A DNA stretch of 64,000 nt. Origin: Megalobrama amblycephala. Taxonomy: Eukaryota > Chordata > Actinopteri > Cypriniformes > Xenocyprididae. The notes beneath the pieces are model-generated. The model did not search any database and had not been told where the DNA came from. It saw only the letters and a list, made by a program, of their open reading frames with translations. Both the position numbers and the translations under genes were made by a program. The DNA is taken from assembly GCF_018812025.1 (NCBI RefSeq), contig NC_063061.1, positions 1,372,001 through 1,436,000 on the forward strand, read 5' to 3'. Position 1 is the stretch's first letter. Each line of letters begins with the position of its first letter. Shown here in pieces: positions 47,640 through 59,290 of this stretch.

Positions 47640-48548
47640 CATGTTGGCCAAAGTGTTTTATATACCAGATAGAAGTTCAGCAATATAACTGGGTGCCAAG
47701 CCATTTATACCTTTTAAAAACAAATAGTAAAATCTTGTACTGAATTATAAACTTCACTGGAAGCCAATGGAGGGATGGTACTACAGGTGATATACTTGCA
47801 TATTTACTAGTCTCAGTCAAAAGCCTAGCAGCTGCAGTCTGGACCAATGAAAATGAGGCATTGGAACCACCATCATAAAATGAATACAATAGTCCTGTCT
47901 GGATGCAATAAAATCATGCATAACAATTTCCAAATCATTAAAATGGAAGAATTCACCATTCTTAACAAACTTTAACTCAGCATCAAAATAACACCAAGAC
48001 CCCTTGCCTGATTGTGTACCTTAGGCCTGAATGATTAATTATATGTTTAGTTGAACTTGGAAGGCCAAACACTATCACTTCAGTCTTTGATTCATTCAGG
48101 TGGAGAAAATTGGCTGCCATCCACTCCTTAACGTCATTAAAGCAATCAAAAAGTGATTGTAAGGCCAAATTGTCCCCCACCTTTAGAGGGAGATAAAGCT
48201 GAGTCTCATCAGCATAAAGGTGATAATATATGTTATGTTTCTGACAAATATTGGCCAGAGGATGCATATAAATAGAAAATTAAACTGGGCCCAATATAGA
48301 TCCTTGTAGAACCCCACATTTCATTAAAGCAGAAAAAATTCTCAATTCAACAGAAGAAGTTCTCACCAGGCAAACCAGTTAAGAACATTTCCTTGAATCG
48401 TCGAGTCTTAAATGCTTCAGAAGAATTTCATGTACTATAGTGTCAAATACGGCAGTCAGATCAATTAAAGCTCCTGAATCAACAGACAACAGCAAATCAT
48501 TGGACACTTTAAGAAGGGCTGACTCTGTACTATGTTGATCCCTGAATC
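47640..48548 (-). pseudogene. L2/CR1-type LINE reverse transcriptase relic
   Basis: Minus strand, from 48548 downwards: [20 protein letters not shown], then [20 protein letters not shown] carrying the first RT aspartates, GVLQGSILGPV, and at 48240-48200 YADETQLYLPLK with YADE in place of YADD. It continues through NFLHLNESKTEVIVFG, then LHWLPVKFIIQYKILLFVFK at about 47755. Frameshifts and a deletion lie between these blocks. It is cut at its N-terminal side by a Tc1 fragment at 48549. Confidence 0.8.
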
Positions 48549-48575
48549 CCGACTGAAACTTATAAAATGCCCTGT

Positions 48576-48800
48576 TTCTAGAACTTGGATATACCTTTCA
48601 GCATTGATGGTGCCTTTCCAGATGTGTAAGCTGCCCATACCACATGCACTCATGCAACCCCATACCATCAGAGATGCAGGCTTCTGAACTGAGCGCTGAT
48701 AACAACTTGGGTTGTCCTTGTCCTCTTTAGTCCGGATGACATGGTGTCCCAGTTTTCCAAAAAGAACTTCAAATTTTGATTCGTTTGACCACAGAGTCAC
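48576..48800 (-). pseudogene. Tc1-type transposase fragment
   Basis: The minus-strand frame begins [13 protein letters not shown], where N replaces the first catalytic aspartate of WSDESKF. It continues [20 protein letters not shown] to YIQVLE. Only this middle block remains, fused to LINE sequence at its downstream end. Inactive. Confidence 0.8.
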
Positions 48801-48915
48801 AAGTGGACGACACTACATTACAGGTGTAAACGGGGTGTAAAACGTTTTAAACTTGTCTACTTTCAACCACTTCAGGAGGTAGTCGAAATCGTAGTGGAAA
48901 CGCTCATGTAGTCGA
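48801..48915. mobile_element. Fragment of the GTGTAAACAGG TIR family
   Basis: CACAAGTGGACGAC, CAGGTGTAAACGGGGTG and AGTGGAAACGCTCATG match the interior of the element at 28490-28640. No intact ends. Confidence 0.55.
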
Positions 48916-50555
48916 ATCTACTCTCAATCTACTGAACCCACTGTGCAAGACTTTATGTTTTAACACCAAATTATATGTAATATTTTATTACTTTAACTTA
49001 TACTGGTAAGTTGTCCTCGACATCACGCAATTTTGGGGATGAATGATGGGATATGAAGTTGTATTCGAGATGGTGTGGATTTAGTGTCTTTAAAGGCACT
49101 GAGCTTTGACATTTATCAAACATGTCCTTCAGCAACAATGCAATCACATTCATCAGATGAAGTTGTCTGTTATTTGTGCAACGTTCCTGTTGCCCTGTGA
49201 AAGGATGGAAAACTTTGGCCTTCGTAAAGTACCATATCCCGTGATTTATGATAATTCAAGGATTAGAGCACCTTATTTGTGTTATCGCTGCAAAACCGTA
49301 TCTCCTTCCCATTAATCTAAAGCCCTATAATTACCCTGGGAATCCTTTACTGTTCATTAGCTTGCAATATTACTTAATGCACAGATGCAGGCTCTGTTTG
49401 AAAAACAACATGGGCTTTTTCTAAACTAATAAAATTTACCTTTGAAAACTAAAACTCCTTTGAGTTCCTAAAGTCAAGCTGTTTTTTGGTCATGGTTTGC
49501 TTCTGCCATTTTCTTTCTATGGTGAAATACTGACTTTGTGACTCAGATGTGAATATTTAATACACTCATGAATTATTCAGTTAATTGTAAATGGTTTCCG
49601 AAATCTTTTGTCCTCTGTTTGCTTGAGATTTCCTTGTTGAGAAGCATTTCCCAGGGTGCTTTTGGCAACACACTTACTGTCAGGCACTGCTGTACAGAGA
49701 GCACTGAACTTGTTTACCAGCATGTGATCTACTCCCAGTTAAAGAACAGAGATGGAACAAACGAAAAACACTGGCCAGATTTGCATTGACTCACAGTTTC
49801 AGAGCAGTCCTGGTGAATTTCAATGGAAAACCTGCTCTTTGAAATCACACTGATTGCTCACGCTCTTATTGTCACAAACCTGTATGGCTTCCCTTGTGAA
49901 AAAAGTGTGCTTAATTATATTGAATGTGCACTTGTAGTATATAAATATATATTTGTAAAAAATGATCAGTTGTAATTAATATGGTTGTTTCTCAATGTCC
50001 CTCAGAGGTTAGGTCACCTTTCCTCTGTGTTGCTCCAGCTAAGTAAATGAAGAATTCTGACTCGTTCCTTTCACAGATATTTTGTTCACATGTTGATTTT
50101 ATTGCTCCATGTGGAGCTCGGCAGTTTACATGGAAGTTTAGAGATGACACAAAGTATGTTTTTCCTTTGAGGAAAGGAGAAAGCGATGGCGGAGAGAAAG
50201 CCAAGAAACTTGATGAAATACACTTCTGCTCCATTAAACAATTGGCAGCTTCCTGCAAGTCCTGCCAATTGATTTACTTAATGTTGGTTGCTGCAGTTCA
50301 TTATGCAGGCCTGTCTTCATGCGTCTGATATGCGGCCTCACTGCTGTTAGAGAAACAGATGGTCAGCAAACCCAATTAACCTTTTCCATGCTGTGCTCTG
50401 GTCTAGCATACCCATCACACACACACACACCAGACCTTGTTTATGTACACAAAATCTTAATCATGTACATCTATAACATGTAGTACAATATGTGTACATA
50501 CTGATAGGTAAAAGAGCATGCTAAATATTCACTCTAGGAAATCAAGAAGTCATTG
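48916..50555. other. Intergenic stretch; unique-looking non-coding block at 49100-50350
   Basis: No gene family recognised in the frames. The sequence lacks the mobile-element signatures that fill the neighbourhood. At 50239-50271 CAATTGGCAG and CTGCCAATTG form a 10-bp inverted repeat with a 13-bp spacer. Possible conserved regulatory DNA, not proven. A short (CA)n lies at about 50417-50430. Confidence 0.35.
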
Positions 50556-50799
50556 AAGAAATTAAATTTCTGTGCTTCAGACATCGGCGCACGCTGAAGG
50601 CATTCATAGCGTCAGGAACCGACGCAGCGATGAGTTGTCTGCAAAAGGGAACTGACACAAAAGCAGTAGCTGAGAGTTACCTCTCAAAAGTAAACTTTTG
50701 TTTTAATTGTTTTTTAATTGTCTTCTTCTTCAGCTGTTTGTTCTCTGTGTTAAGTATCTCAATGCTGTCTGTTTGTTTTACTGTGCCTGATGGACTAAA

Positions 50800-52200
50800 A
50801 CAGAAAAAAGTCTTTCGGTGTGGTTCATCATATCACCTTGCAAATGCTAAAAATGGTCCCGCTGTGTCAGTGACCTGTAATTCATGTGGGGAAAAAGGGA
50901 CACTTTGCAAAAGTTTGCAAATCCATGACTAAAGAGGTACAAGAACTTGGAGTTCCTGTGCTTACTAACTGTTACACGAGTGACATACTTATTTCTGACA
51001 AGATTTGTTGTAAAGTCCAGATAGAAACACCACTTGGATTGGCTGTGTCTATACTGCTGAAACAACTGTACCAGAAATGTTTAGCTGAATACCCCTTGAT
51101 GGACCCAAAAGCTTGTCTAGACACCTATTCAAAGGACATTCCAGTGCTAGGCTGCATGCCCATCTCTGTGATGTTAGTAGACTGTATGGAAGTAAATTAA
51201 TGCCAAATGTTTTTGAAATAAAAAGCTTGTTGAATTGCACTAATTAAAAAAAAAAAAAAAAAAAATGCATTACATTAGCTGTGCTGGCATTTTGATGCAT
51301 TGAATTTTTAAGGCTTGCATTTTTATGGGCTGAAATTCAACATGATCATATATTTAAGCTGTGAATATTTCAATTCAAAATATTTCACACACATCTGCAT
51401 TAGAAAAAAAAAATCAATAATTTATATTCACCTTTCAGATTTCACTTCCAAAATATTAATTCTGTTTAAAAATACAACCTATAAAATTCGACTAGCAATT
51501 TTCGGTGCATTTTATTTTGCTTTACAAATTCACTTCCACAAATTCAGTGTTCTATTCTGCTCCATTTCTGCAAATCCGTTATAATGAATGAATGACCTGT
51601 TTCTAACTGTTGCTTTGGTCTTCGTCAACACGTGCTAGTGGCACCTACTGGTGAAGCCGAGTAACAGCAGATGGAGATCATGCATCGGCACTCTTTTCCT
51701 GCAGTTCCCGGATGTGAAATCTTGAATTTTCTGCTGAATTTGAACCAATTAATTTGTGGAAGCTAATTTGTAAAGTGAAATGGACTGAAAATTGCTAGTC
51801 GAATTTTATAGGTTGTATATTTAAACAGAATTAATATTTTGGAAGTCAAATCTGAAAGGTGAATATAAATTATTGAATTTTAAATAATGAAAATGTGTGT
51901 GAAAAATTTTGAATTGAAATATTCACAGCTTAAATATATGACCATGTTGAATTTCAGCCCATAAAAATGCAAGCCTTAAAAATACAATGCATCAAAATGC
52001 AAGCACAGTTAATGTAATGCATTTCTTTTTTTCAATTAGTGCAATTCAACAAGATTTTTATTTCAAAAACATTTGGCATTAATTTACTTCCATAGATGTG
52101 ACTGCTTCAGCTACATTTCACATCATTCAGGCAGGTTCAGTTCTATTAGGCATGGACTCTATTAGTTTTAAACTACCAGCTTGATGGGAGAACTATGGGT
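50800..52200 (+). pseudogene. Ty3/Gypsy-like Gag zinc knuckle and protease remnant, split by a foldback
   Basis: With one frameshift near 50900 the plus strand gives VTCNSCGEKGHFAKVCKS, a CX2CX4HX4C knuckle preceded by a CGSSYHLAN-type partial knuckle. It continues to CCKVQIETPLG and LYQKCLAEYPLMDPK and IPVLGCMPISVMLVDC. This then resumes beyond the foldback at 52095 with ASATFHIIQAGSVLLGMDSI. The VLG...LLGMD order fits the protease region of Gypsy-type elements (family knowledge). The active-site end of the protease and all of RT are missing. Upstream (50560-50790) the frame is open but unassigned. Confidence 0.7.
51187..52092. mobile_element. Foldback element inside the Gypsy remnant
   Basis: TGGAAGTAAATTAATGCCAA at 51187 is reverse-complemented by the segment ending at 52092; TA flanks both ends. 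Arms of roughly 370 bp (51187-51555, 51735-52092) share TAAAATTCGACTAGCAATTT and many other blocks. A poly-A tract lies at 51246-51265. Non-coding. Confidence 0.85.
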
Positions 52201-53277
52201 ACTGGATACTATTGCACCAAGTGGAGTTCATGGACGAGTTAGGTTGCTTATCTTAAAGAGAGACTAATTTCTCATCTGGGGCTCTGGAGGGTGGGCTTAT
52301 GCCTTCCGACTCCCACCTTCAAGTGTGGTAGCTCAGTCTGAGTTCGACGCTGAGTTGACAGCCATGCTTACCTGGGCCGCTGTGAACATCGGGCTGGAGT
52401 GGAGTACTGCCCCGAGTGTTCGCAGCTAGATGATTGGTATCTGGGCTTGGAGCGCAACTCACAGCCATGCCTGGCCCCAGTGCCTTTCTTCCTGGAAGTG
52501 CATGAAGAGCTGACAAAGTCGTGGAGGCCACTTTTTACTGCCAGGTCCCGCTTCCACCCTCACTACCCTCAACAGTAGGGCAGCCAGGGGTACACAGAGG
52601 TTCCTCTGTGTATGCAGTGCATTTATGCCCACAAAATGCCGCCACTTGGCGGATTCTTCCCAGACTCCCTTCCATGGCCTGTAAGTTTACTTTGTCTCTG
52701 ATGGCAAAGGCTTACAGTGCTGCTGGACAGGCTTCTTCCTCCCCGCATGTCATGGCCATCCTGCAGGTCCATCAGGCCGAGGCATTCAAAGATCTGCACA
52801 AGGGTAGCTATCAAGCCTCTGAGAATTACTCACAAGAACATGGCTAAGAACTGACTTAAGAGTAAAAAAATTCTTGGCTCAAAGCTGCGCTTAAAAGTTA
52901 GTTATCAAGCATCTCAGTAGTAATTTAAGTGAAGTGTAGGACTAAATCTTAAGTATCAGTCTTAGAGATGATTCACGACACTTTGCTGTGCCACAAATGG
53001 GATTTTGAATGATGACATAGGCGTAGACCAATCACAGAATAGATTTCCTTATTTAAGAATATTCTCAAATAAATTCACATTGAATAGTGAAATGGTGAAC
53101 GAGATTACATTCAATACACATCTGACAATAAAGAATTTTCAAGAGAATACATTATGAAATGCACATTGGAAATTAAAGAAACATGTTTTCCACCATGTCT
53201 TAATTACACATTTTAAACTGGTGTACTGTTAACTGACCTGCCTATATAGCCTAGATTTTATAATATAATCAGCCACC

Positions 53278-54121
53278 ATGGATTCCAACATAAAATTGAA
53301 TTGGCAGGAGGAAGAAGCGCTACTGCTTGCTGAATTTGTTGAACAGCGGAAACATGTCATAAAAGGCAAGTTCAGCCCAACATTAACCAGCGCTGATAAG
53401 AAAAAGGCATGGGAGGACATCTCCAGACATTTAAAGGCTTCACAGATCTCATGCACTCGGCCACCATCTGACTGCGAGAAGAAATGGTACAACGTTCTCA
53501 GCAAAATCCGCACTGAAATAGCTGCCTTCAAGTCCAACATTTTGTACACAGGTATAGTTAATTTCTTTCCCATTTGCATTGCATGCCTATGCTCTTTGCC
53601 ATTAACCCTACCTGATTTACTTGTAGTCTGTATTATAACTGATATTCAAACTCAGGCGGAGGTCCCCTGGGCAAACCACTGAGTGCCCTTTGTGAGGTAG
53701 TGCAGCACATACTTGGGAAGGACAATGCTGTCATCTCCAGAGTGGAGGGTATCCAGGATCCTGCAGCAATGAAGCTCGACATTCTATCACAAAGGTGCAG
53801 CCCAAATAATTTTTGTTTAACTCAAAACCATGACAACAATATTCAGCGTTTGAAATGTTTTATTTTTCAGTTATAATGAAGATGCAGGGCCAGCCTAAAC
53901 ACGGGCTCTCCGTATGCCACCCCTGCTTTTGATGTCAGGGTCAGGTATGCCCGGTGGTAGATGACATCCCAGCCGTGGATGACAGCCTGGCAGAAGACCC
54001 GCTCCCAGATGACCTGCAAGCACTGTGGAGAGAAAAAATAAAACTTCAAATTAAAGTATTGAGACTGCAACAGGAATACTACACTATAGCACTGAAAAAA
54101 CAAAACAAAACTGACAAATAA
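53278..54121 (+). pseudogene. Myb/SANT-like protein of the Harbinger element
   Basis: The ATG at 53278 opens an exon (to 53551) encoding LNWQEEEALLLAEFVEQRK...KKKAWEDISRHL...CEKKWYNVLSKIR, a tryptophan-spaced Myb/SANT-type trihelix used by Harbinger proteins to bind element DNA and help import transposase. Likely introns: 53552-53655 (GT...CAG) and 53795-53870 (GT...CAG), joining to PLGKPLSALCEVVQHILG and then LSQSYNEDAGPA. The frame then breaks twice, while the C-terminal coiled-coil part (ALWREKIKLQIKVLRLQQEY) continues in other frames to a stop at 54121. Two indels therefore inactivate it. Introns are predicted by eye. Confidence 0.7.
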
Positions 54122-54176
54122 AATGGCCTGAAAAAAAAAAAAAAACACTTGTGTGTGTATTAATACTTATGAATTA

Positions 54177-55142
54177 TTATGTGTACCCAAAGTGGAAGTT
54201 GGCAAAGTGCTGTCTGAAGGCTGCCCCATCACATGGATTGATGTTGTTCGGGGGGCTGGCATCTCCAGCTTCTCCATCGTAGTCATCCTCTAGTAGGGGT
54301 GGGATGTTGAGCCTCTTGCAAATATTATGCTGTATTGCACAAGCCATTATGATACGGCACACTCTTTCAGGGGTGTAGAATGTGGAATCTGTGCTATGCT
54401 ACGATGCGCCCTATGAAGGGATACAAAATTAAAACCTTATTTATAGTCTATATTAGGATAGAAAGTTGTATTAATAAATAGCTTAAAATGTAGGCTAGCT
54501 GTTGTAGTTGAGTTGGGCTTCTGTCAGTGGCATATGGAAAGGGGTGAGCAGCCAACGGCATAAAGGGAATCCTTTATCTCCTATAAGATGACACTCTGGT
54601 GGCACAAAGTGCCTTTCAAACAGCTGCTTCAGGCCACTTTCATTCAATATCCATGCGCCATGTGTAGACCAAGGGCATTTGGGTACCACATCCAAATTGG
54701 TGTAGTCGGCAGCAAACACAACTTGTGTTGATGCTGTGGTACCTCTTCCTGTTCACATAAATGTTCTCGTTTACGCTGGGTGCAATGATCTTTATGTGAG
54801 TGCCATCAATTGTGCCTACTACTCCTGGAAAGCCAGCTATAATTGTTTCCATGACAATTCAGCTTATTGATGGTTGTTATGGCCCTAAATCATCAGTATT
54901 GCATTGCTGCATTTTTCCTGTGGCAAGGAAGTGAAATGTCATCAAAACTTTCATTCACTTCCACTGAAAAGGCATTGCTGCGTTAGTGGTGATATGACAT
55001 CCCTCAACAAGTCACTGATAAAGATGATGCCTGCTTTGACCAGACGATGCCATTTTATTAACTGCTTGTCGTCAAACATTTCAAAAACATTCTTCCTCTC
55101 CTGAAAAATTTGCGTACGTCTCTGTCTCTTCAGTGCCATCAC
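54177..55142 (-). pseudogene. PIF/Harbinger transposase, broken
   Basis: Minus strand. The N-terminus from 55142 includes FDDKQLIKWHRLVKAGIIFI. The block at 54852-54720 has GVVGTIDGTHIKIIAPS with the first catalytic D, then YVNRKRYHSIN. The next frame gives TNLDVVPKCPWSTHGAWILN and GDKGFPLCRWLLTPF with the second D. After LNYN (54495) an AT-rich stretch that looks like an intron ends at about 54412, followed by AHR. The conserved segment with the catalytic glutamate (ERGIGQLKRR in relatives) is missing before RVCRIIMACAIQHNICKRLN at about 54355-54300. Frameshifts plus the missing E make it inactive. Confidence 0.8.
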
Positions 55143-56308
55143 AAGCCCCTACTGGCAACTCCTAACCACTTGAGAGACCTCTCAAGCTGTCTTAAATAAC
55201 TGGGAAAGTAAGAGTGATTCTTAGCTTTAAGAAATTTGATAACTTGCTTTTATACTTAAGTTTGAAAGTAGGAGTAAATTTCATGAATTTTCAGCACTTA
55301 AGACTAAAATGGCACTTTGAGAAGCATGATAAATACGGGCCCTGAGGCGGGATTGATGCAGGAACTGTGTTTGGTGACCAGCGTCACTCTATGAGTGACA
55401 AAGGTCACGTCGTGGGCTCTCGACCAGACAGTATCCACCATGGTGGTCCAGGAGTGCCATCTCTGAATTAACCTTGCTGAGATGCAGGACTCTGACAAAG
55501 TAAGCTTTCTCGATGCCCCCATCTCACAGAGTGGCCTCTTCTGCGACACTGTCGAAGACTTTGCCCAGCAGATCTTGACAGTTATGAAGCAGATGGAGGC
55601 CATCAAACACATCTTGCCTTGGCTTGATTCCTCTGCTACCTACAGGCAGAGGCCTCGCAAAGGCTTTGACGGGCGACCCAGGGATGGCGGGAGCTGTTCT
55701 TTTGCAGGAGGCGGTAGAACCTCTCTGTATTGTTGCTGGGCCTACAGAGAGCTCCTTTTGTGCGCCTGGAATCAGTCGAGTTAAGTGCCCTTACTTTGAA
55801 GTTGGCCCTCCTGACCGTGCTCACTTCCATCACGAGGATCAGGAACCTGCAGGTGTTCTCTGTCAGCAAAATGTGCCTTGAGTTTGGTCCAGCATACTCT
55901 TATGTGATCCTGAGACCCAGCCAGTTCCTACTAGCACTTTTAGGGACCAAGCAGTGAACTTGGGAGCGTGCATCGGGATGAGGCAGACCCAGCATGGTCT
56001 GGTTACTATTGTAACCTCCATTCCCTGATGAAGGGAACGAGACATTGTGGCCCTCCTGTCACAACACTGAATTACCCACTGAACTGGCCGGGACATGTTC
56101 TTGGCTCCTCAGCACACCTAATTGAGTGGATGCATGTCATCTCCTTTTATATACGTATGTACGGGGAGTGCCACATGCAAATTCAACTTGCTAATTCTCA
56201 TTGACCTTTTCTCAAAGTATCAGAGGTGTTTGGGGCTCCCAAGTGCGACCCCTAGTGTCAGTCCATTGACACAACATCTCGTTCCCTCCAGAGGTTACAA
56301 TAGTAACC

Positions 56309-57690
56309 AAGAAGTTATGCGACAAATCTCAACTTTCGGTTCCAAAAAAGAGAACTTTCAGAGCATGCAAGTAGCCATAGCAACTTTACTATTATATATT
56401 ATATAATAATGGTGGTGGTGATATAGACTAAGAATATAAATTGCCATTAAACAAAAGATGTAGAAGTATGGCGTATTATTCTCAGAATGCATATTACACA
56501 GAATGCTTTTTTGCATTCCATTGCATGCTTTTTCACCATTGTTTATCATCATCATCATATTCAACTGCGCTGAAGAGCTGAGCTGAAGTGTAACTCACAT
56601 AATTACAAAAACAATGCTCCTCTGTGAGTAACTTAATTTTACGCCTAAACTGCATTAATATTATTAAAGGGCCAGATCTTCCGAACTGCAGCTTTTTTTT
56701 CCTTGCTGGATTATTACAGTATTTGCAAAAGGAATGTTTGTAAATTTAAAATCGATATTTCTTTCTAGCACACACACAAGCAGAATATAACTATCCTAAA
56801 ATATTGTTTTTGTGAAGCATTGACTGTGCATCTTAACATACAGTAAAGCATCTAACATGCCTAAAAACTTTTGCACAGTACCATACAGCACGTAAGTTCT
56901 GCAATCCTGTCCAAACAATATTTCCTTGTCAGTTGCTAATTAACATACATTGAAATAACATTGAAATACTATGTTTTAACTGAAACAAATCAATATTACA
57001 TACTTGGTGGCAAAATATTACTTCTCAAAAACAGTTCTTTCATACACCCAATGACCTTCATTAGTGGGTTTTGAGCTAGTCTCTAGGATTACTGTTCTCC
57101 AGTAGCTGCTTGTTCAACCAATTTCTCATGACCTGAGCATGGAAAATAAAGGTCTGAGAGGCCAGTTGAAACAACCACCCAATTATAGACTGGAAACCTG
57201 CCAAGATGATTGATGATACTTTGAACGTCCTTGATATCCTCCTATAATGCTGCCTGGGCTTTTCAGCAAACACCTTTAGTGAGCTTTGAACTCTGTACTT
57301 ATCAGAGGTTAACGTTTTTTTGTACTACACTTGTTGTCTAGCGAAGATTGGCCAAGGGGTCAACAATAAGACCAACTGATTGAGTGGTTACCATATAGGG
57401 ACTGTAATGTTGAAGCAAGGATGTCTTATTTTAACATAGTTCACTAAATGCCATATATGTATGACATTTAAAAAATTATTAGGTTTCAGGCATGTGGAAT
57501 AATTCAATTTTCCAAAAACATGCACTTCATTCTACTTCATTCTATATATTGTAGCATGTCAATCATTTTAAATGGAATTTTAAATGTACAGAGATCAACA
57601 ACTACTTCCCGAAACCACTGAACTTATAGATCTCAACCTGTGGTTAGAAATGTATGGTGCTTTCACGTCCTCGTTGGAAGTTCATGTTAA
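56309..57690. other. Intergenic AT-rich stretch
   Basis: No gene or mobile element recognised; a short frame on the minus strand at 57076-57273 resembles nothing I know. Confidence 0.4.
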
Positions 57691-57691
57691 T

Positions 57692-59290
57692 GGACCAGCT
57701 TAGGACCAGCATAGGACCAGCATGGACCAGTATTGGACCAGCATAGGACCAGCATAGGACCAGCATGGACCAGTAATTGGACCAGCATAGGACCAGCATG
57801 GACCAGATTAGGACCAGCATACGACCAGCATGGACCAGCATAGGACCAGCATAGGACCAGCATAGGACCAGCATGGACCAGCATAGGACCAGCATAGGAC
57901 CAACATGGACCAGTGTTGGACCAGCATAGGACCAGCATGGACCAGCATGGACCAGCTTAGGACCAGCATAGGACCAGCATGGACCAGTATTGGAACAGTA
58001 TGGACCAGCATAGGACCAGCATGGACCAATAATTGGACCAGCATGAACCAGCATAGGACCAACATGGACCAGTATTGGACCAGCATAGGACCAGCATGGA
58101 CCATTTTAGGACCAGATTAGGACCAGCATGGACCAGTATTGGACCAGCATAGGACCAGCATAGGACCAGCATGGACCAGATTAGGACCAGCATAGGACCA
58201 GCATGGACCAACATTGGACCAGCATAGGACCAGCATAGGACCAGCATGGACCAGCATAGGACCAACATGGACCAGTGTTGGACCAGCATAGGACCAGCAT
58301 GGACCAGCATGGACCAGCTTAGGACCAGCATAGGACCAGCATGGACCAGTATTGGAACAGTATGGACCAGCATAGGACCAGCATGGACCAATAATTGGAC
58401 CAGCATGAACCAGCATAGGACCAACATGGACCAGTATTGGACCAGCATAGGACCAGCATGGACCATCTTAGGACCAGCATAGGACCAGCATGGACCAGTA
58501 TTGGACCAGCATGGACCAGTTTAGGACCAGCATAGAAACAGCATGGACCAGTGTTGGACCAGCATAGGACCAGCATAGGACCAGCATGGACCAGCATAGG
58601 ACCAGCATGGATCAATAATTGGACCAGCATAGGACCAGCATGGACCAGCATTGGACCAGCATAGGACCAGCATGGACCAGTATTGGACCAGCATAGGACC
58701 AGCATGGACCAGCATAGGACCAGCATGGACCAATAATTGGACCAGCATAGGACCAGCATTGGACCAGCATAGGACCAGCATGGACCAGTATTGGACCAGC
58801 ATAGGACCAGCATGGACCAGCATAGGACCAGCATGGACCAATAATTGGACCAGCATAGGACCAGCATGGACCATCTTAGGACCAGCATGGACCAGTATTG
58901 GACCAGCATGGACCAGCATAGGACCAGCATGGACCAATAATTGGACCAGCATAGGACCAGCATGGACCAGCATGGACCAGCATAGGACCAGCATGGACCA
59001 GCTTAGGACCAGCATAGGACCAGCATAGGACCAGCATGGACCAGCATAGGACCAGCATGGACCAATAATTGGACCAGCATAGGACCAGCATGGACCAGCA
59101 TTGGACCAGCATAGGACCAACATGGACCAGCATGGACAAGTAATTGGACCAGCATAGGACCAGCATGGACCAGCATTGGACCAGCATAGGACCAACATGG
59201 ACCAGCATGGACCAGTTGGACCAGCATGGACCAGTAATTGGACCAGCATAGGACCAGCATGGACCAGCTCAAACCAGCATACCAGCTTCA
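57692..59290. repeat. GGACCAGCAT-type minisatellite, 1.6 kb
   Basis: Tandem 10-, 11-, 15- and 16-bp variants such as GGACCAGCATA, GGACCAGCAT, GGACCAGTATT and GGACCAATAATT. A higher-order duplication is visible: 57901-58097 recurs at 58263-58460 (offset about 362 bp). A shorter one of about 109 bp repeats at 58649 and 58758. Units lack stop codons in several frames, giving overlapping open frames on both strands up to 256 codons with WSYAGP-type or DQHRTS-type peptides. These are not genes. Confidence 0.95.

Larger units (their letters stand above)
52834..55331. mobile_element. PIF/Harbinger element inserted in the DIRS Gag
   Basis: Carries the two typical convergent genes: a Myb/SANT-like protein (plus) and a DDE transposase (minus). 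DIRS Gag coding stops at about 52823 and resumes at about 55332. A shared CTGAG occurs at both junctions, longer than the 3 bp usual for Harbinger. The right end (minus-strand GGGCCCGTATTTATCATG) looks like a genuine terminus; the left end is too diverged to match, so the left border is approximate. Confidence 0.7.
52280..56308 (+). mobile_element. DIRS-type retroelement remnant, internally deleted and interrupted
   Basis: Plus-strand blocks resemble DIRS Gag: KACKFTLSLMAKAYSAAGQA-like and HVMAILQVHQAEAFKDLHKG at about 52670-52810, resuming at 55341 with GLMQELCLV and 55470-55620 DSDKVSFLDAPISQSGLF and DTVEDFAQQ. Then 55801-55922 reads ALLTVLTSITRIRNLQ, VSKMCLEFGPAYSYVILRP, resembling the tyrosine recombinase region. 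The RT/RNase H are absent. The end (56001-56308) is bounded by GGTTACTATTGTAACC and GGTTACAATAGTAACC, with GGGAACGAGACATTGTG and its complement. A PIF/Harbinger element splits the Gag. Confidence 0.75.

Noticed and set aside
50047..50328. 93-codon plus ORF as a gene
   Set aside because: No recognisable motif; a similar-length ORF lies on the opposite strand, and the block looks non-coding.
57692..59290. CRISPR-like or regularly spaced repeat array
   Set aside because: There are no unique spacers; the units are contiguous minisatellite variants, in a eukaryotic genome.
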